Below are positions 34,908 through 42,946 of a stretch of DNA of 64,000 nucleotides, in pieces (position 1 is the stretch's first letter; every line of letters starts with the position of its first letter). Made by a program: the position numbers and the translations under genes. The DNA is from Paenibacillus taichungensis (GTDB lineage Bacteria > Bacillota > Bacilli > Paenibacillales > Paenibacillaceae). The notes beneath the pieces are model-generated. The model saw only the letters and a program-made list of their open reading frames with translations, did not search any database and had not been told where the DNA came from. The DNA is taken from contig NZ_QEVW01000005.1 of assembly GCF_003287275.1 (NCBI RefSeq), forward strand, positions 310,001 through 374,000, in the 5' to 3' direction.

Positions 34908-35720
34908 TCAATTCAGTAGACGAATACGATCCTGCACAAGCTTGATCAACTGATTCTCTTCCACTGCAGGTAATCTCTCGTCTAAACGTGCAGCCGCGAC
35001 AGGCAGAATCCAGGCATCCAACTCCTGGCGGGATATCCCGGAGATCTGGATGTAATGTTGGATATAATGTTCCAGCATTACATTGCGAGCCAATTCAAAA
35101 CCTTTTTGAACAGCCGGGTCCGTATCCTCCGGCAACGTTCCGCTCATTAATATTACCCAGCTTCGTGCCACATCACCCGCTGGATCACCCGACATGCCTG
35201 TCATCCAGTCTATAACCCAATATTGATCTCTCATTTCATTTAACATGACATTATCGGGATGAAAGTCGCCATGACAAATTTGCTTTCGCTCTGGAAGAGA
35301 CGACAAATAAGCAATTACCTGCGTCTTATCCTCTTCCGACAATAGAGAGGTATTTTGAATGGCCCCAGTAAGAATCTGCTTTTGTGTAGGGAATACTCCT
35401 TCATCATCCTGTTGGGCGTGAAGGCTATGATGACAGGCTGCCATTTGACGCGATAGTTCTTTGATCAACACGGGCTCCTGGATCATAAGGGATAACATCG
35501 TGCTGCCTTCAATCCGTTCAAATATAATCCCTTTGCGCGCTACATCATCCATATACAACCTTGCTTGTGGAACAGGTATGCCCTTTTGGAATACTGCCTC
35601 GGTAATTCGAAACTCATTCTGGACAGCTTCGGTTGGAAAATCTGCATGATATAATTTCATAATCTGATTGGATGGGTACGAATAGATCTCAGCCGTTCTT
35701 CCTTGCCCAATTCGTCTCAT
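34908..35720 (-). CDS. Aminoglycoside phosphotransferase-fold kinase (first gene of cassette)
   Basis: A 270-residue protein of the APH/choline kinase fold. The nucleotide-binding N-lobe has GQGRTAEIYSYPSNQIMKLY with the conserved Lys. The C-lobe has the catalytic loop ICHGDFHPDNVML (HGDxHxxN) and the metal-binding WVIDWMTG (DFG-equivalent). The family phosphorylates small hydroxyl compounds such as homoserine, fructosamine and choline as well as antibiotics. Its setting among methyltransferases and a phosphatase in an iron island argues against a resistance role. It starts 76 bases after the AraC fusion gene with no visible terminator between, so read-through from the uptake operon is possible. 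Confidence 0.87.
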   Translation of the reverse strand: MRRIGQGRTAEIYSYPSNQIMKLYHADFPTEAVQNEFRITEAVFQKGIPVPQARLYMDDVARKGIIFERIEGSTMLSLMIQEPVLIKELSRQMAACHHSLHAQQDDEGVFPTQKQILTGAIQNTSLLSEEDKTQVIAYLSSLPERKQICHGDFHPDNVMLNEMRDQYWVIDWMTGMSGDPAGDVARSWVILMSGTLPEDTDPAVQKGFELARNVMLEHYIQHYIQISGISRQELDAWILPVAAARLDERLPAVEENQLIKLVQDRIRLLN

Positions 35721-35796
35721 TCTTCACTCTCCCTGATATGAGTAGATTGCCTATTGCAGTACGATCCCTGTTGAAACGCCACCAGTTCAGCACTGT

Positions 35797-37422
35797 TTAT
35801 CGCTGTTGATGTTCACCCACGGCTGCCATTAATTCATTCATGATTCGTTGTCTACCCAACGGAGTCCAACTCATTACAAACCAATTGGGAATGCGCTTAA
35901 CTTTTCCATCCTTCACCGCCAGAATCTGGGGCCATGCTTCCGTTCTGGTCAACTCGTCATACATTTTATCACTACCAGCGAGAATATGATGATGATGAAT
36001 GAACAGATGCTCTGTCTCCAATACAGGCATAGCTTCCGGCTGCAGCTCCATTCGCCACAGTTCTGCCGGTGCCTGATTGCCCGGACGCAGACCTAGCTCA
36101 CCGTATATCAATTCATTGAGCGGATGATTCACCCTGCCCTGAACGCCAATCGTCCGGTGACTCACTTGCATGATGGTGATCCGTTCAAGGCCCAGCATCC
36201 GGCGCAATGTCTGGCCCGTTGTCTCAATCTGCACATCCAGACGTGTCAGCATTTCCGATGCCTCGCGTTCCCGGTTCACCAACTCGGCAATTTTCTCAAA
36301 GTTTCCTTTCCAGTCCCACACAGAGAAATCCAGAAATACAGGCGCAGCCGTTTGTTTGAACTGCTCTCTGAACTCCGTATGATAATGATCGGCGATGATC
36401 ATGTCCGGATTGGACTGCTTCAATTCCTGCAGTTGTCTGTGCAATTGTTCCGCATACTGCTCATTACTCTGACCTGGATACTGGAATAAATCCACCACAC
36501 AGACCGGCTCGATTCCAACTGATTTTAGATGGTCGTCGAAACCGAGCGAGGATGCTACAGCCACCTTTAACTTGCCCCGCTTCATATATAATGTAGGCGA
36601 TACGCCCACCATGCGCTGAAACATGCGACTAAAGTAAAATTCACTTCGAAAACCAACCGCAGCTGCGACTTCTTTAACTCGACTATTCTTCGTATTCAGC
36701 ATCTGCTTGGCCCGGGTCATGCGTACATTGCTCAGGTACTCGACTGGCGGCAAACCTGTTTCACTTCGGAACAAACGTGAATAAGCAACCGGCGGCATGC
36801 CACCTGCTGCTTCAGCCAGCTGTTCAATGCTTACTTTGTCCGTGTAGTGCTGCTCCATATAAAGGATGCTCCGTTCAACCCGTTCATCCATTACGGTACT
36901 CTGCTGTTCCGGTTCATTTTTCATAATATTCTGGATCAATTGCTCTAACTGAATTCTCAGATTCAATGAATCCCGATTTCGTTTCTGCCCACTCTGGTGA
37001 TACAACTGCACAATCTGTTGGAGGATTTGTTGAGGATGATGCACGGTAATATGGCCTGGCGAGAGTGCACCGGATAAGGACAAGGAAGGCAATGCTTCAT
37101 ATCTACCTCTGGTCTTGGTTAGCCTGATCGGTTCAAACCATACTCCATAATATTCGAACGTACTACCTTGTTCCGGGAACTCCACAATCATGCCAGGTAC
37201 AAGCAAATATAACTGGAGAGGACGAACCTTCTGGAGCGCACCATCCAGTACAACAACCCCTTCGCCCTCTGTAATAAAGCATAATATGTATACAGGAACC
37301 CGAACATGTTTGGCTTGTCGGGTCATGGGAAACTTTCGTTTACGTACTGAAGATAAAAGATAGATTAGATTGGCTTCGTTCACATATGATGACATCAAAA
37401 AATGCACCAGCCTTTCTTGCAT
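35797..37422 (-). CDS. AraC regulator fused to a siderophore-binding-protein domain (Btr-like), copy 2
   Basis: A 541-residue fusion with the same plan as copy 1: an AraC arm region (residues about 1-170), two helix-turn-helix units (VSIEQLAEAAGGMPPVAYSRLF and KEVAAAVGFRSEFYFSRMF, about 185-285) and a C-terminal ferric-siderophore-binding domain (LKVAVASSLGFDDHLKSVGIEP, NPDMIIADHYH, EHLFIHHHHILAG, MNELMAAV). No signal peptide, so ligand is sensed in the cytoplasm. The start is 18 bases after the second permease gene, so the sensor is co-transcribed with the transporter it probably controls. The histidine run HHHH in the ligand domain is unusual. Confidence 0.9.
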   Translation of the reverse strand: MQERLVHFLMSSYVNEANLIYLLSSVRKRKFPMTRQAKHVRVPVYILCFITEGEGVVVLDGALQKVRPLQLYLLVPGMIVEFPEQGSTFEYYGVWFEPIRLTKTRGRYEALPSLSLSGALSPGHITVHHPQQILQQIVQLYHQSGQKRNRDSLNLRIQLEQLIQNIMKNEPEQQSTVMDERVERSILYMEQHYTDKVSIEQLAEAAGGMPPVAYSRLFRSETGLPPVEYLSNVRMTRAKQMLNTKNSRVKEVAAAVGFRSEFYFSRMFQRMVGVSPTLYMKRGKLKVAVASSLGFDDHLKSVGIEPVCVVDLFQYPGQSNEQYAEQLHRQLQELKQSNPDMIIADHYHTEFREQFKQTAAPVFLDFSVWDWKGNFEKIAELVNREREASEMLTRLDVQIETTGQTLRRMLGLERITIMQVSHRTIGVQGRVNHPLNELIYGELGLRPGNQAPAELWRMELQPEAMPVLETEHLFIHHHHILAGSDKMYDELTRTEAWPQILAVKDGKVKRIPNWFVMSWTPLGRQRIMNELMAAVGEHQQR

Positions 37423-37440
37423 TCTGAATCCTTTTCTTCA

Positions 37441-38448
37441 TTATATCCCTCTGCGTCGTAACAGCAAATACATCATATATGGAGCCCCGATAATCGCCGT
37501 AATTAATCCGGCTGGAATCTCATACGGAGTGAACCATATCCGTCCGGCGAGATCTGCGAGCATGACGATTAGTCCTCCAAGCAACGCCGCAATCGGCAAG
37601 CGAACCAGACTCCGACTGCCTGCCAAATGTTTTGCCATGTGAGGGGCCATTAAGCCAACAAAACCAATCGTTCCTGCCATAGACACCGCGGACCCGGCGA
37701 ACCCCACGCTCATCAGAAGGAACAACACCCGCATGGTCTCTACCCGCAGACCCAACCCAGCGGCCGACAGGACATCCAGCAGAAACATATCCAGCCATCT
37801 GGACATCCATATTAATAGAAGAAACAGGGTCAGCATCCACGGCAATAAAGGCCAAAAGTGTTCCCACGTTCGTCCGTATAGACTGCCTGCCATCCACACG
37901 GAAGCCTGGGAGACCCGGAATATTTTGCCCACCGTCAGCAAATATGTGATTAAAGCACCTGCCATTGCAGATATGCCCACACCAATCAGCAGCATACGAA
38001 CCGTGGAACTCGCCTCTCCTTTTCTCCATGACAATCCATAGATTACCGCGGCCGCGAGAAAGGCTCCAATGAATGCAATCCACGGCATATGCCGCATTGG
38101 AAAAGTAGGAACCAGCACCATAACGGCAACCACCGCCGCAGCCGCACCCGAATTCAGCCCAATCACACCAGGTGATGCCAGAGGATTCCTCGTAATGACC
38201 TGTAGGATTGTACCCGCTAATGCCAGACCGCACCCAACCAGAAAACCGGTCAGTACCCGGGGCAGCCTCAACTGATGAATGGTAAAGTAATATTCCTGAT
38301 CTCCCCTGCCCATCAGACTGCACAATACTTCTCCCGGAGGGATGGAGCGATCTCCCAACATCACATTAAGCACAAGCGCCCCTACATTTAACAGTAAAAG
38401 AATCAAAATAATGGCGAATGCGCGTCTCTTTATAATAGAAGAAATCAT
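37441..38448 (-). CDS. FecCD family iron-siderophore permease, second subunit
   Basis: A 335-residue membrane protein with about nine to ten hydrophobic spans. Family marks are HQLRLPRVLTGFLVGCGLALAG, NPLASPGVIGLNSGA, TIGFVGLMAPHMAKHL (ATPase docking) and PYEIPAGLITAIIGAPYMMYLL. Its start overlaps the first permease gene by four bases. The two permeases make the channel for a ferric siderophore. No ATPase gene is nearby, so a shared FhuC/YusV-type ATPase from elsewhere is required. Confidence 0.94.
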   Translation of the reverse strand: MISSIIKRRAFAIILILLLLNVGALVLNVMLGDRSIPPGEVLCSLMGRGDQEYYFTIHQLRLPRVLTGFLVGCGLALAGTILQVITRNPLASPGVIGLNSGAAAAVVAVMVLVPTFPMRHMPWIAFIGAFLAAAVIYGLSWRKGEASSTVRMLLIGVGISAMAGALITYLLTVGKIFRVSQASVWMAGSLYGRTWEHFWPLLPWMLTLFLLLIWMSRWLDMFLLDVLSAAGLGLRVETMRVLFLLMSVGFAGSAVSMAGTIGFVGLMAPHMAKHLAGSRSLVRLPIAALLGGLIVMLADLAGRIWFTPYEIPAGLITAIIGAPYMMYLLLRRRGI

Positions 38449-39446
38449 ATCGACCTCTCCTTTCTTTGAGCCAGATAGATGAGGAAAGGAGCACCGAAGA
38501 AGGCTGTAACTACCCCAACAGGAATTTCCTGCCCCGGCAATACAAATCTCGCCCCAATATCTGCTGTGAGCAGCAGTAGTGCCCCTAGAACAGCAGAGTA
38601 TGGAACTACCCAGCGATAATCACTGCCTGTTATCGATCTTGCAATATGCGGAACGGCCAACCCGATAAACCCGATGGGTCCGGCAAGTGCCACGGCACTG
38701 CCAGCCAGCAGAACAATCGCTATAATACAGATGATCCTAATCCTCTTCATGCGCTGTCCTAATCCTTGAGCCACTTCATCTCCTAAGCCAAAAATGTTCA
38801 ATTGACTACTTAATGCAAAAGCACAGATGGTGCCAATGATCAGATAGGGCAGAATTTGAATAAACAGATCGAGATCCCTGCCTGTTAATGAACCCGCCAA
38901 CCAGAAGCGCATCGTATCCAGGGACTGCTCATTCAGAATGAGAATGCCTTGTGTCAATGAAGCAAATAATAAATTTAATGTAGAGCCTGCCAGAACTAGT
39001 TTGACTGAAGATAAGGGCTGTCTGTCCGTGGAACTGAGAAGGAACACGAGCATGCCTGCTACCGCCGCCCCCAACAGCGCAGACCATGCAAATAATTGTA
39101 GAGACGTCGTTCCCAACCAAAAGGAAGCAAGCACCGCGGTAAGTGCCGCGCCATAGTTAATACCGAACAGTTCAGGACCTGCTAGGGCATTGCGGCTAAT
39201 CGCCTGCATCAGGCACCCGGCCACAGCCAGTGAGCTGCCAACCACTGCGGCAATAACCGCTCTTGGCAGCCTGACGGTTTGAATGATCAAGTGTTCACGC
39301 GATCCGTCAAAGGCATAGAACGTATCCACAACGGAACGCAATGGAATCTGTACGATGCCATACATGATGCTGAATAGAAACGCGAGAAGTGTCAACACAA
39401 TAATGGTTGCTAAACCAGTGATTTTAAACCTGATGTTTGTGTTCAT
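38445..39446 (-). CDS. FecCD family iron-siderophore permease, first subunit
   Basis: A 333-residue permease with the same motifs: TVRLPRAVIAAVVGSSLAVAG, NALAGPELFGINYGA, GPIGFIGLAVPHIARSI and PVGVVTAFFGAPFLIYL. ATG 39446 has GGAGG seven bases upstream and is preferred over the longer frame from 39467. It starts about 290 bases after the binding-protein gene, with a terminator in between, so the permease operon needs its own promoter or partial read-through. I saw no good Fur box in that gap. Confidence 0.94.
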   Translation of the reverse strand: MNTNIRFKITGLATIIVLTLLAFLFSIMYGIVQIPLRSVVDTFYAFDGSREHLIIQTVRLPRAVIAAVVGSSLAVAGCLMQAISRNALAGPELFGINYGAALTAVLASFWLGTTSLQLFAWSALLGAAVAGMLVFLLSSTDRQPLSSVKLVLAGSTLNLLFASLTQGILILNEQSLDTMRFWLAGSLTGRDLDLFIQILPYLIIGTICAFALSSQLNIFGLGDEVAQGLGQRMKRIRIICIIAIVLLAGSAVALAGPIGFIGLAVPHIARSITGSDYRWVVPYSAVLGALLLLTADIGARFVLPGQEIPVGVVTAFFGAPFLIYLAQRKERSI

Positions 39447-39589
39447 TTTTACGCCTCCGACCTGCATGCTGCTTGATTTATGTACTTCAATATGTTGTAT
39501 AAATCAGTTGAAAAAACGGACTGTAAAAATTTTTCCTTCTATTATATAGGAACAAATATAGAGCACGAATATAACGTGCATTAGCCATG

Positions 39590-39640
39590 TGCAGAAAAAT
39601 CAGAAAAATTGGATCGTCACATTCGACGACCCAATTTTAC
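39590..39640 (-). terminator. Intrinsic terminator after the siderophore-binding protein gene
   Basis: On the minus strand AAAATTGGGTCGTC (39638-39625) pairs with GACGATCCAATTTT (39618-39605), with one mismatch and a 6-base loop, followed by TTCTGATTTTTC. It lies between the binding-protein gene and the permease genes, so it probably sets a higher level for the binding protein. Confidence 0.8.
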
Positions 39641-39734
39641 AGTTTAGCTATGACCACTTGGAAGCATAATTGCAAATGATAAAGTGCTGATTTCCCAATC
39701 CTTGTCTCTGGAAAAGGTACAGCATGTTTTGCAT

Positions 39735-40733
39735 TTAGTTGGCTACATAGGTGTTCAAGTCATCCACGACCTTGTTTACAGCCTGAATGCCCAAGCCACT
39801 CATCCAGTACTCCCAGTCAACCGGGTGAACAGCTTGGTTTTGGACTCCTTTCAACGTCGCCCACAATTTACTTTTCTCCAGCTTGGCGAACGCATCCGGT
39901 TCACGATTAAACCAGAAGATTACGTCCCCATCGAGATCAGCAATCTGTTCTTCCGTAATGTCCTTGGAGAAGCCTGCATCCTGCTGTGCTGCGGGACGAA
40001 CAATTCCGGCATCTTCCATAATCGTACCTGCAAAGGTTTCTTTCAGATAGACCTGAATTTTGTCTTCGCGGGGACGGAACAGCGATACTTCCTTGGCATC
40101 CTTGCCTGCAAGCGTGGATTTCAATTCCTCAATGCGCTGCTGATATGTATCCAACAGCTTCTTGCCTTCTTCCAGCTTGTTTACAGCATCGGCATGAAGC
40201 TGCAGATTTTCTTTCCAGGTTACCCCGAGTGTTTCTACAAACACCGTAGGCGCGATTTGTTTTAACTGATCATGGATGGCATCATGTGTATCTTTATTAC
40301 CAATGATCAAATCCGGCTTCAGTGCATCGATGGCCTCCAGGCTTGGTTCATTCACCGAACCGATATTCTCAATGCCTTCTGTACCTTTCAGATAAGCCGG
40401 GTAAGGATCGCCTGCTGCCAGGATGGAAGGTGCACCTACAGGTGTAATGCCCATTTCCAACAGATTATCCAGTGCCCCAATGTCCAGCACTACAATTCGA
40501 CTCGCATTTGCCGGAACCTGAACCTCACCATATGCATCTTTGACGGTACGTGTATCTCCAGTATTGGCTACGGTTTCTTCCTGTTTTGGTTCCGTTGGTG
40601 CTGTTTCCGCTGCTAAACCACTCGCGGCACCCGATCCCGAATTCCCACAACCCGCGAGCACCAACATCAGTACCGCCAGCATAACAAAATGTACCCATGG
40701 TTTCATTCCAATCCTCTTTCTCTCTACTTGCAT
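39735..40733 (-). CDS. Iron-siderophore ABC transporter binding lipoprotein
   Basis: About 330 residues. The signal peptide has core HFVMLAVLMLVLAGC with Cys as lipid anchor. A linker rich in Ala, Glu and Pro leads to TRTVKDAYGEVQVPANASRIVVLD, LKPDLIIGNKDTHD, DAKEVSLFRPREDKIQVYL and the C-terminal AVNKVVDDLNTYV helix, a ferric-siderophore (FeuA/FecB class) binding protein. The open frame extends to a TTG at 40784 inside the Fur box, which cannot be the start. ATG 40733 (AGGGGG nine bases upstream) or ATG 40706 (GAGG six bases upstream) is right. It is the first gene of the uptake locus. Confidence 0.92.
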   Translation of the reverse strand: MQVERKRIGMKPWVHFVMLAVLMLVLAGCGNSGSGAASGLAAETAPTEPKQEETVANTGDTRTVKDAYGEVQVPANASRIVVLDIGALDNLLEMGITPVGAPSILAAGDPYPAYLKGTEGIENIGSVNEPSLEAIDALKPDLIIGNKDTHDAIHDQLKQIAPTVFVETLGVTWKENLQLHADAVNKLEEGKKLLDTYQQRIEELKSTLAGKDAKEVSLFRPREDKIQVYLKETFAGTIMEDAGIVRPAAQQDAGFSKDITEEQIADLDGDVIFWFNREPDAFAKLEKSKLWATLKGVQNQAVHPVDWEYWMSGLGIQAVNKVVDDLNTYVAN

Positions 40734-40782
40734 TCCATCCAACCCCCTGATCCTATTTAATAACCTATTTAATAACCTAATC

Positions 40783-40801
40783 AATAATGATTATCATTAT
40801 T
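40783..40801. promoter_or_regulatory. Fur box upstream of the siderophore-binding lipoprotein gene
   Basis: AATAATGATTATCATTATT is an almost perfect palindromic Fur site, about 50 bases before the binding-protein start. Two copies of TTTAATAACCTA lie just beside it. Confidence 0.93.
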
Positions 40802-40852
40802 AAAACAATATCCCACAATTCCAGTTTCTGTCCATGCAATATTCTTGTGATC

Positions 40853-42922
40853 TCATATACTATTTTTTAATTCATCTTCATTCGACCCATATTTATCCAT
40901 AATCTGGTGCGCCAGTGGATTCGGAACCTGATGAATGCGCAATTCATCATCTGGAAACAAGCGACGCTTCGTCAATTGCTCTACTCCGATTTCAGAGTCA
41001 AACAAGGAATACTGTTCGTAACGTTCATGAAATTCAGGGAAACGCTGTTGATAGTCGGTAATGATTTTACGTACTTGGTTCCAGAAGGTCTGCTCTCTGA
41101 TCTGGTAATACTCCTGCATGAACAAAGCCAGCTCCCCAAGATTGATAAAGAAAAAGGCATCATGGATGAAATCCCGCACTTCTGCGGGTGCGTCCGTCTC
41201 CAGAAATGAATTTCGGTTCACACGGCGATGATATTCCGGCACCTCAACAAGCGCTGGACAGAGCTTGGGATCGGCAAGTACCTCTCTTGTAAATCGAATT
41301 CCGTCGTGAAAATCCTTCAGGGCAATGCGCGAGGGCCGGCCTTCCCGGTGAATCAGCAGCATATTCTGTGCATGAGACTCCAGCGCTATCCCATGACAGA
41401 ATAACCAGTGAATGAGTGGTCGTACCGAAGTCAGCAGCAGCTCGGACAACCATTCATCAGCACCCAGCTTTTTTACCCAAGGATCAATCACCGGCCGCCC
41501 TTCATAGTCCAGTGTAGCCAATGCATTAAACGGAATCGCTGATTCACCTGGTTCCAGCCGGGAATGTACACTTTCCCTCCAAATGCAGGAGAGCACACCA
41601 TACGAGAGGGGCTTCAAAGCCTCCGGTATCTGAGGATTGTCGTATGTAACACCAGCAATCTCTCCCAAAAGAATGACTCGTAGCTCATCCCTCAAGTAGG
41701 GATCTTGCTTGCTAATTCCCTGCAGCCAGTCGGTAATGCGAGGTGCATTCTCCACCGTATGTGGGGCGATCACCCTGCCTGTAGACGTATTGATCATACT
41801 GAGCGACAGCTTCAAGTACGGTGAACTGGGACGTGATCGGTTAGCTAGCGTGCGGATCGACTGTTGAGCCGTATAGCGGTCTTCGCTGCTGCCAAGCGGT
41901 ACGATGCTTCCGTTACGAATGTCTTCTGCAAGAACAGTACTGATCGTTGTTCGCCATTGCCACGGATGGACTGGCATCAGCACATATTCGGCCGGATCAG
42001 CACCCATTTCCTGTAGTGCCGTGAGGAAGCGTTCCAACACTTGTTCGCCAAGTTGATCCTTTAGCCACTCCCTTGTAGTTGGTCCATATTCATTCGCGCC
42101 ATGACTTATCCGTGCCTTTTGCTTATGAATTCCGATCCATATCGGTTTAATGCATCTGCCGAACTCGGGTCCATATTCAAGCTGATCTTCGATTCGGAAG
42201 CCGATACGGGATTTATAACTTGGATGGTATGGATGACCCTCGATAATTCCACTTTCCCAGTCTTCATCGGGAAGAGCATGTAAATCGGTCTGCCGCTCAG
42301 CTCGTACATATCGCGCCAGTGTATCATTGATCAGCGTCTGCTCCAGTTCTTTAACAAAATGCAGCAGCTTCCCTTCATCCGCGCTTATAGCTGGTCCGAC
42401 TTCCAGCAAAAATAAAGAAATCGACTCCGCTTCTTGACCAACTGTAGTTCCAGGCTGAATACGTTGTTGTCTTCGAACCCCACTGCTTTCTTCCAAAGCT
42501 GGAATCTCATCCACACAGACACGTCTTGTAATCGGTTCATGGTTCAGCCGTAAACGACCAAAGGTGAGATGCCTTGTTCCCTTGCATGCGTAGATAACCC
42601 GTTCGCCGTTCAAACCAAGACCTTCCATTTCCCAAACGTTGAACCCCTGCTCCTCCCGTGAGCTATATGCAATAACACCTTCGTACATCAAGGATTCAAC
42701 CAACTGCCTGAATATGCGTCTGCGTGCATCGGTATAGTGCTGTGAATTAAGGGCTGCGGTGTAAAGCTCTCTTTGCTGCTCTTGCCAATGCTCCTTCTCC
42801 ACTGCAAGTCTAGAACTTGCAGCACCATTTCCTGAGTGGCTAGATGATTCCTCCATGCAAAAAGGTTGCCAATACGGATCCTCGTCATGACTCTGATATT
42901 CAGTTATTCTCGTATTTTCCAT
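40853..42922 (-). CDS. IucA/IucC family NIS siderophore synthetase (SbnC/SbnF-like), 689 residues
   Basis: An ATP-dependent synthetase that adenylates a carboxylate and joins it to an amine. Signature segments are IEGHPYHPSYKSRIGF, LMPVHPWQWR, QQSIRTLANRS, INTSTGRVIAPHTVENAPRI, GIALESHAQNMLLI and ALKDFHDGIRF, which hold the ATP- and metal-binding residues. A charged N-terminal extension of about 70 residues makes it longer than the usual 580-620. Last gene of the operon from 48150, 24 bases after the related synthetase. By analogy with staphyloferrin B it should add diaminopropionate or 2-oxoglutarate to the citryl intermediate. I cannot tell which of SbnC and SbnF it equals. Confidence 0.92.
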   Translation of the reverse strand: MENTRITEYQSHDEDPYWQPFCMEESSSHSGNGAASSRLAVEKEHWQEQQRELYTAALNSQHYTDARRRIFRQLVESLMYEGVIAYSSREEQGFNVWEMEGLGLNGERVIYACKGTRHLTFGRLRLNHEPITRRVCVDEIPALEESSGVRRQQRIQPGTTVGQEAESISLFLLEVGPAISADEGKLLHFVKELEQTLINDTLARYVRAERQTDLHALPDEDWESGIIEGHPYHPSYKSRIGFRIEDQLEYGPEFGRCIKPIWIGIHKQKARISHGANEYGPTTREWLKDQLGEQVLERFLTALQEMGADPAEYVLMPVHPWQWRTTISTVLAEDIRNGSIVPLGSSEDRYTAQQSIRTLANRSRPSSPYLKLSLSMINTSTGRVIAPHTVENAPRITDWLQGISKQDPYLRDELRVILLGEIAGVTYDNPQIPEALKPLSYGVLSCIWRESVHSRLEPGESAIPFNALATLDYEGRPVIDPWVKKLGADEWLSELLLTSVRPLIHWLFCHGIALESHAQNMLLIHREGRPSRIALKDFHDGIRFTREVLADPKLCPALVEVPEYHRRVNRNSFLETDAPAEVRDFIHDAFFFINLGELALFMQEYYQIREQTFWNQVRKIITDYQQRFPEFHERYEQYSLFDSEIGVEQLTKRRLFPDDELRIHQVPNPLAHQIMDKYGSNEDELKNSI

Positions 42923-42946
42923 GCGCGTGCACTCCTCCCCTCCTGA

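Noticed and set aside
34908..35720. APH-fold kinase as an aminoglycoside resistance gene
   Set aside because: The fold is shared by many metabolic kinases, and the gene is in an iron-linked operon with methyltransferases and a phosphatase, with no mobile element near.
30514..35720. Cassette as a Pnkp/Hen1-type RNA repair system
   Set aside because: The kinase is APH-like rather than a P-loop polynucleotide kinase, the phosphatase is of the histidine type rather than a metallophosphatase, and I saw no ligase motif.
39735..40784. TTG at 40784 as the start of the binding lipoprotein
   Set aside because: It lies inside the Fur box and gives an unnatural N-terminus; ATG codons at 40733 and 40706 each have good ribosome binding sites.
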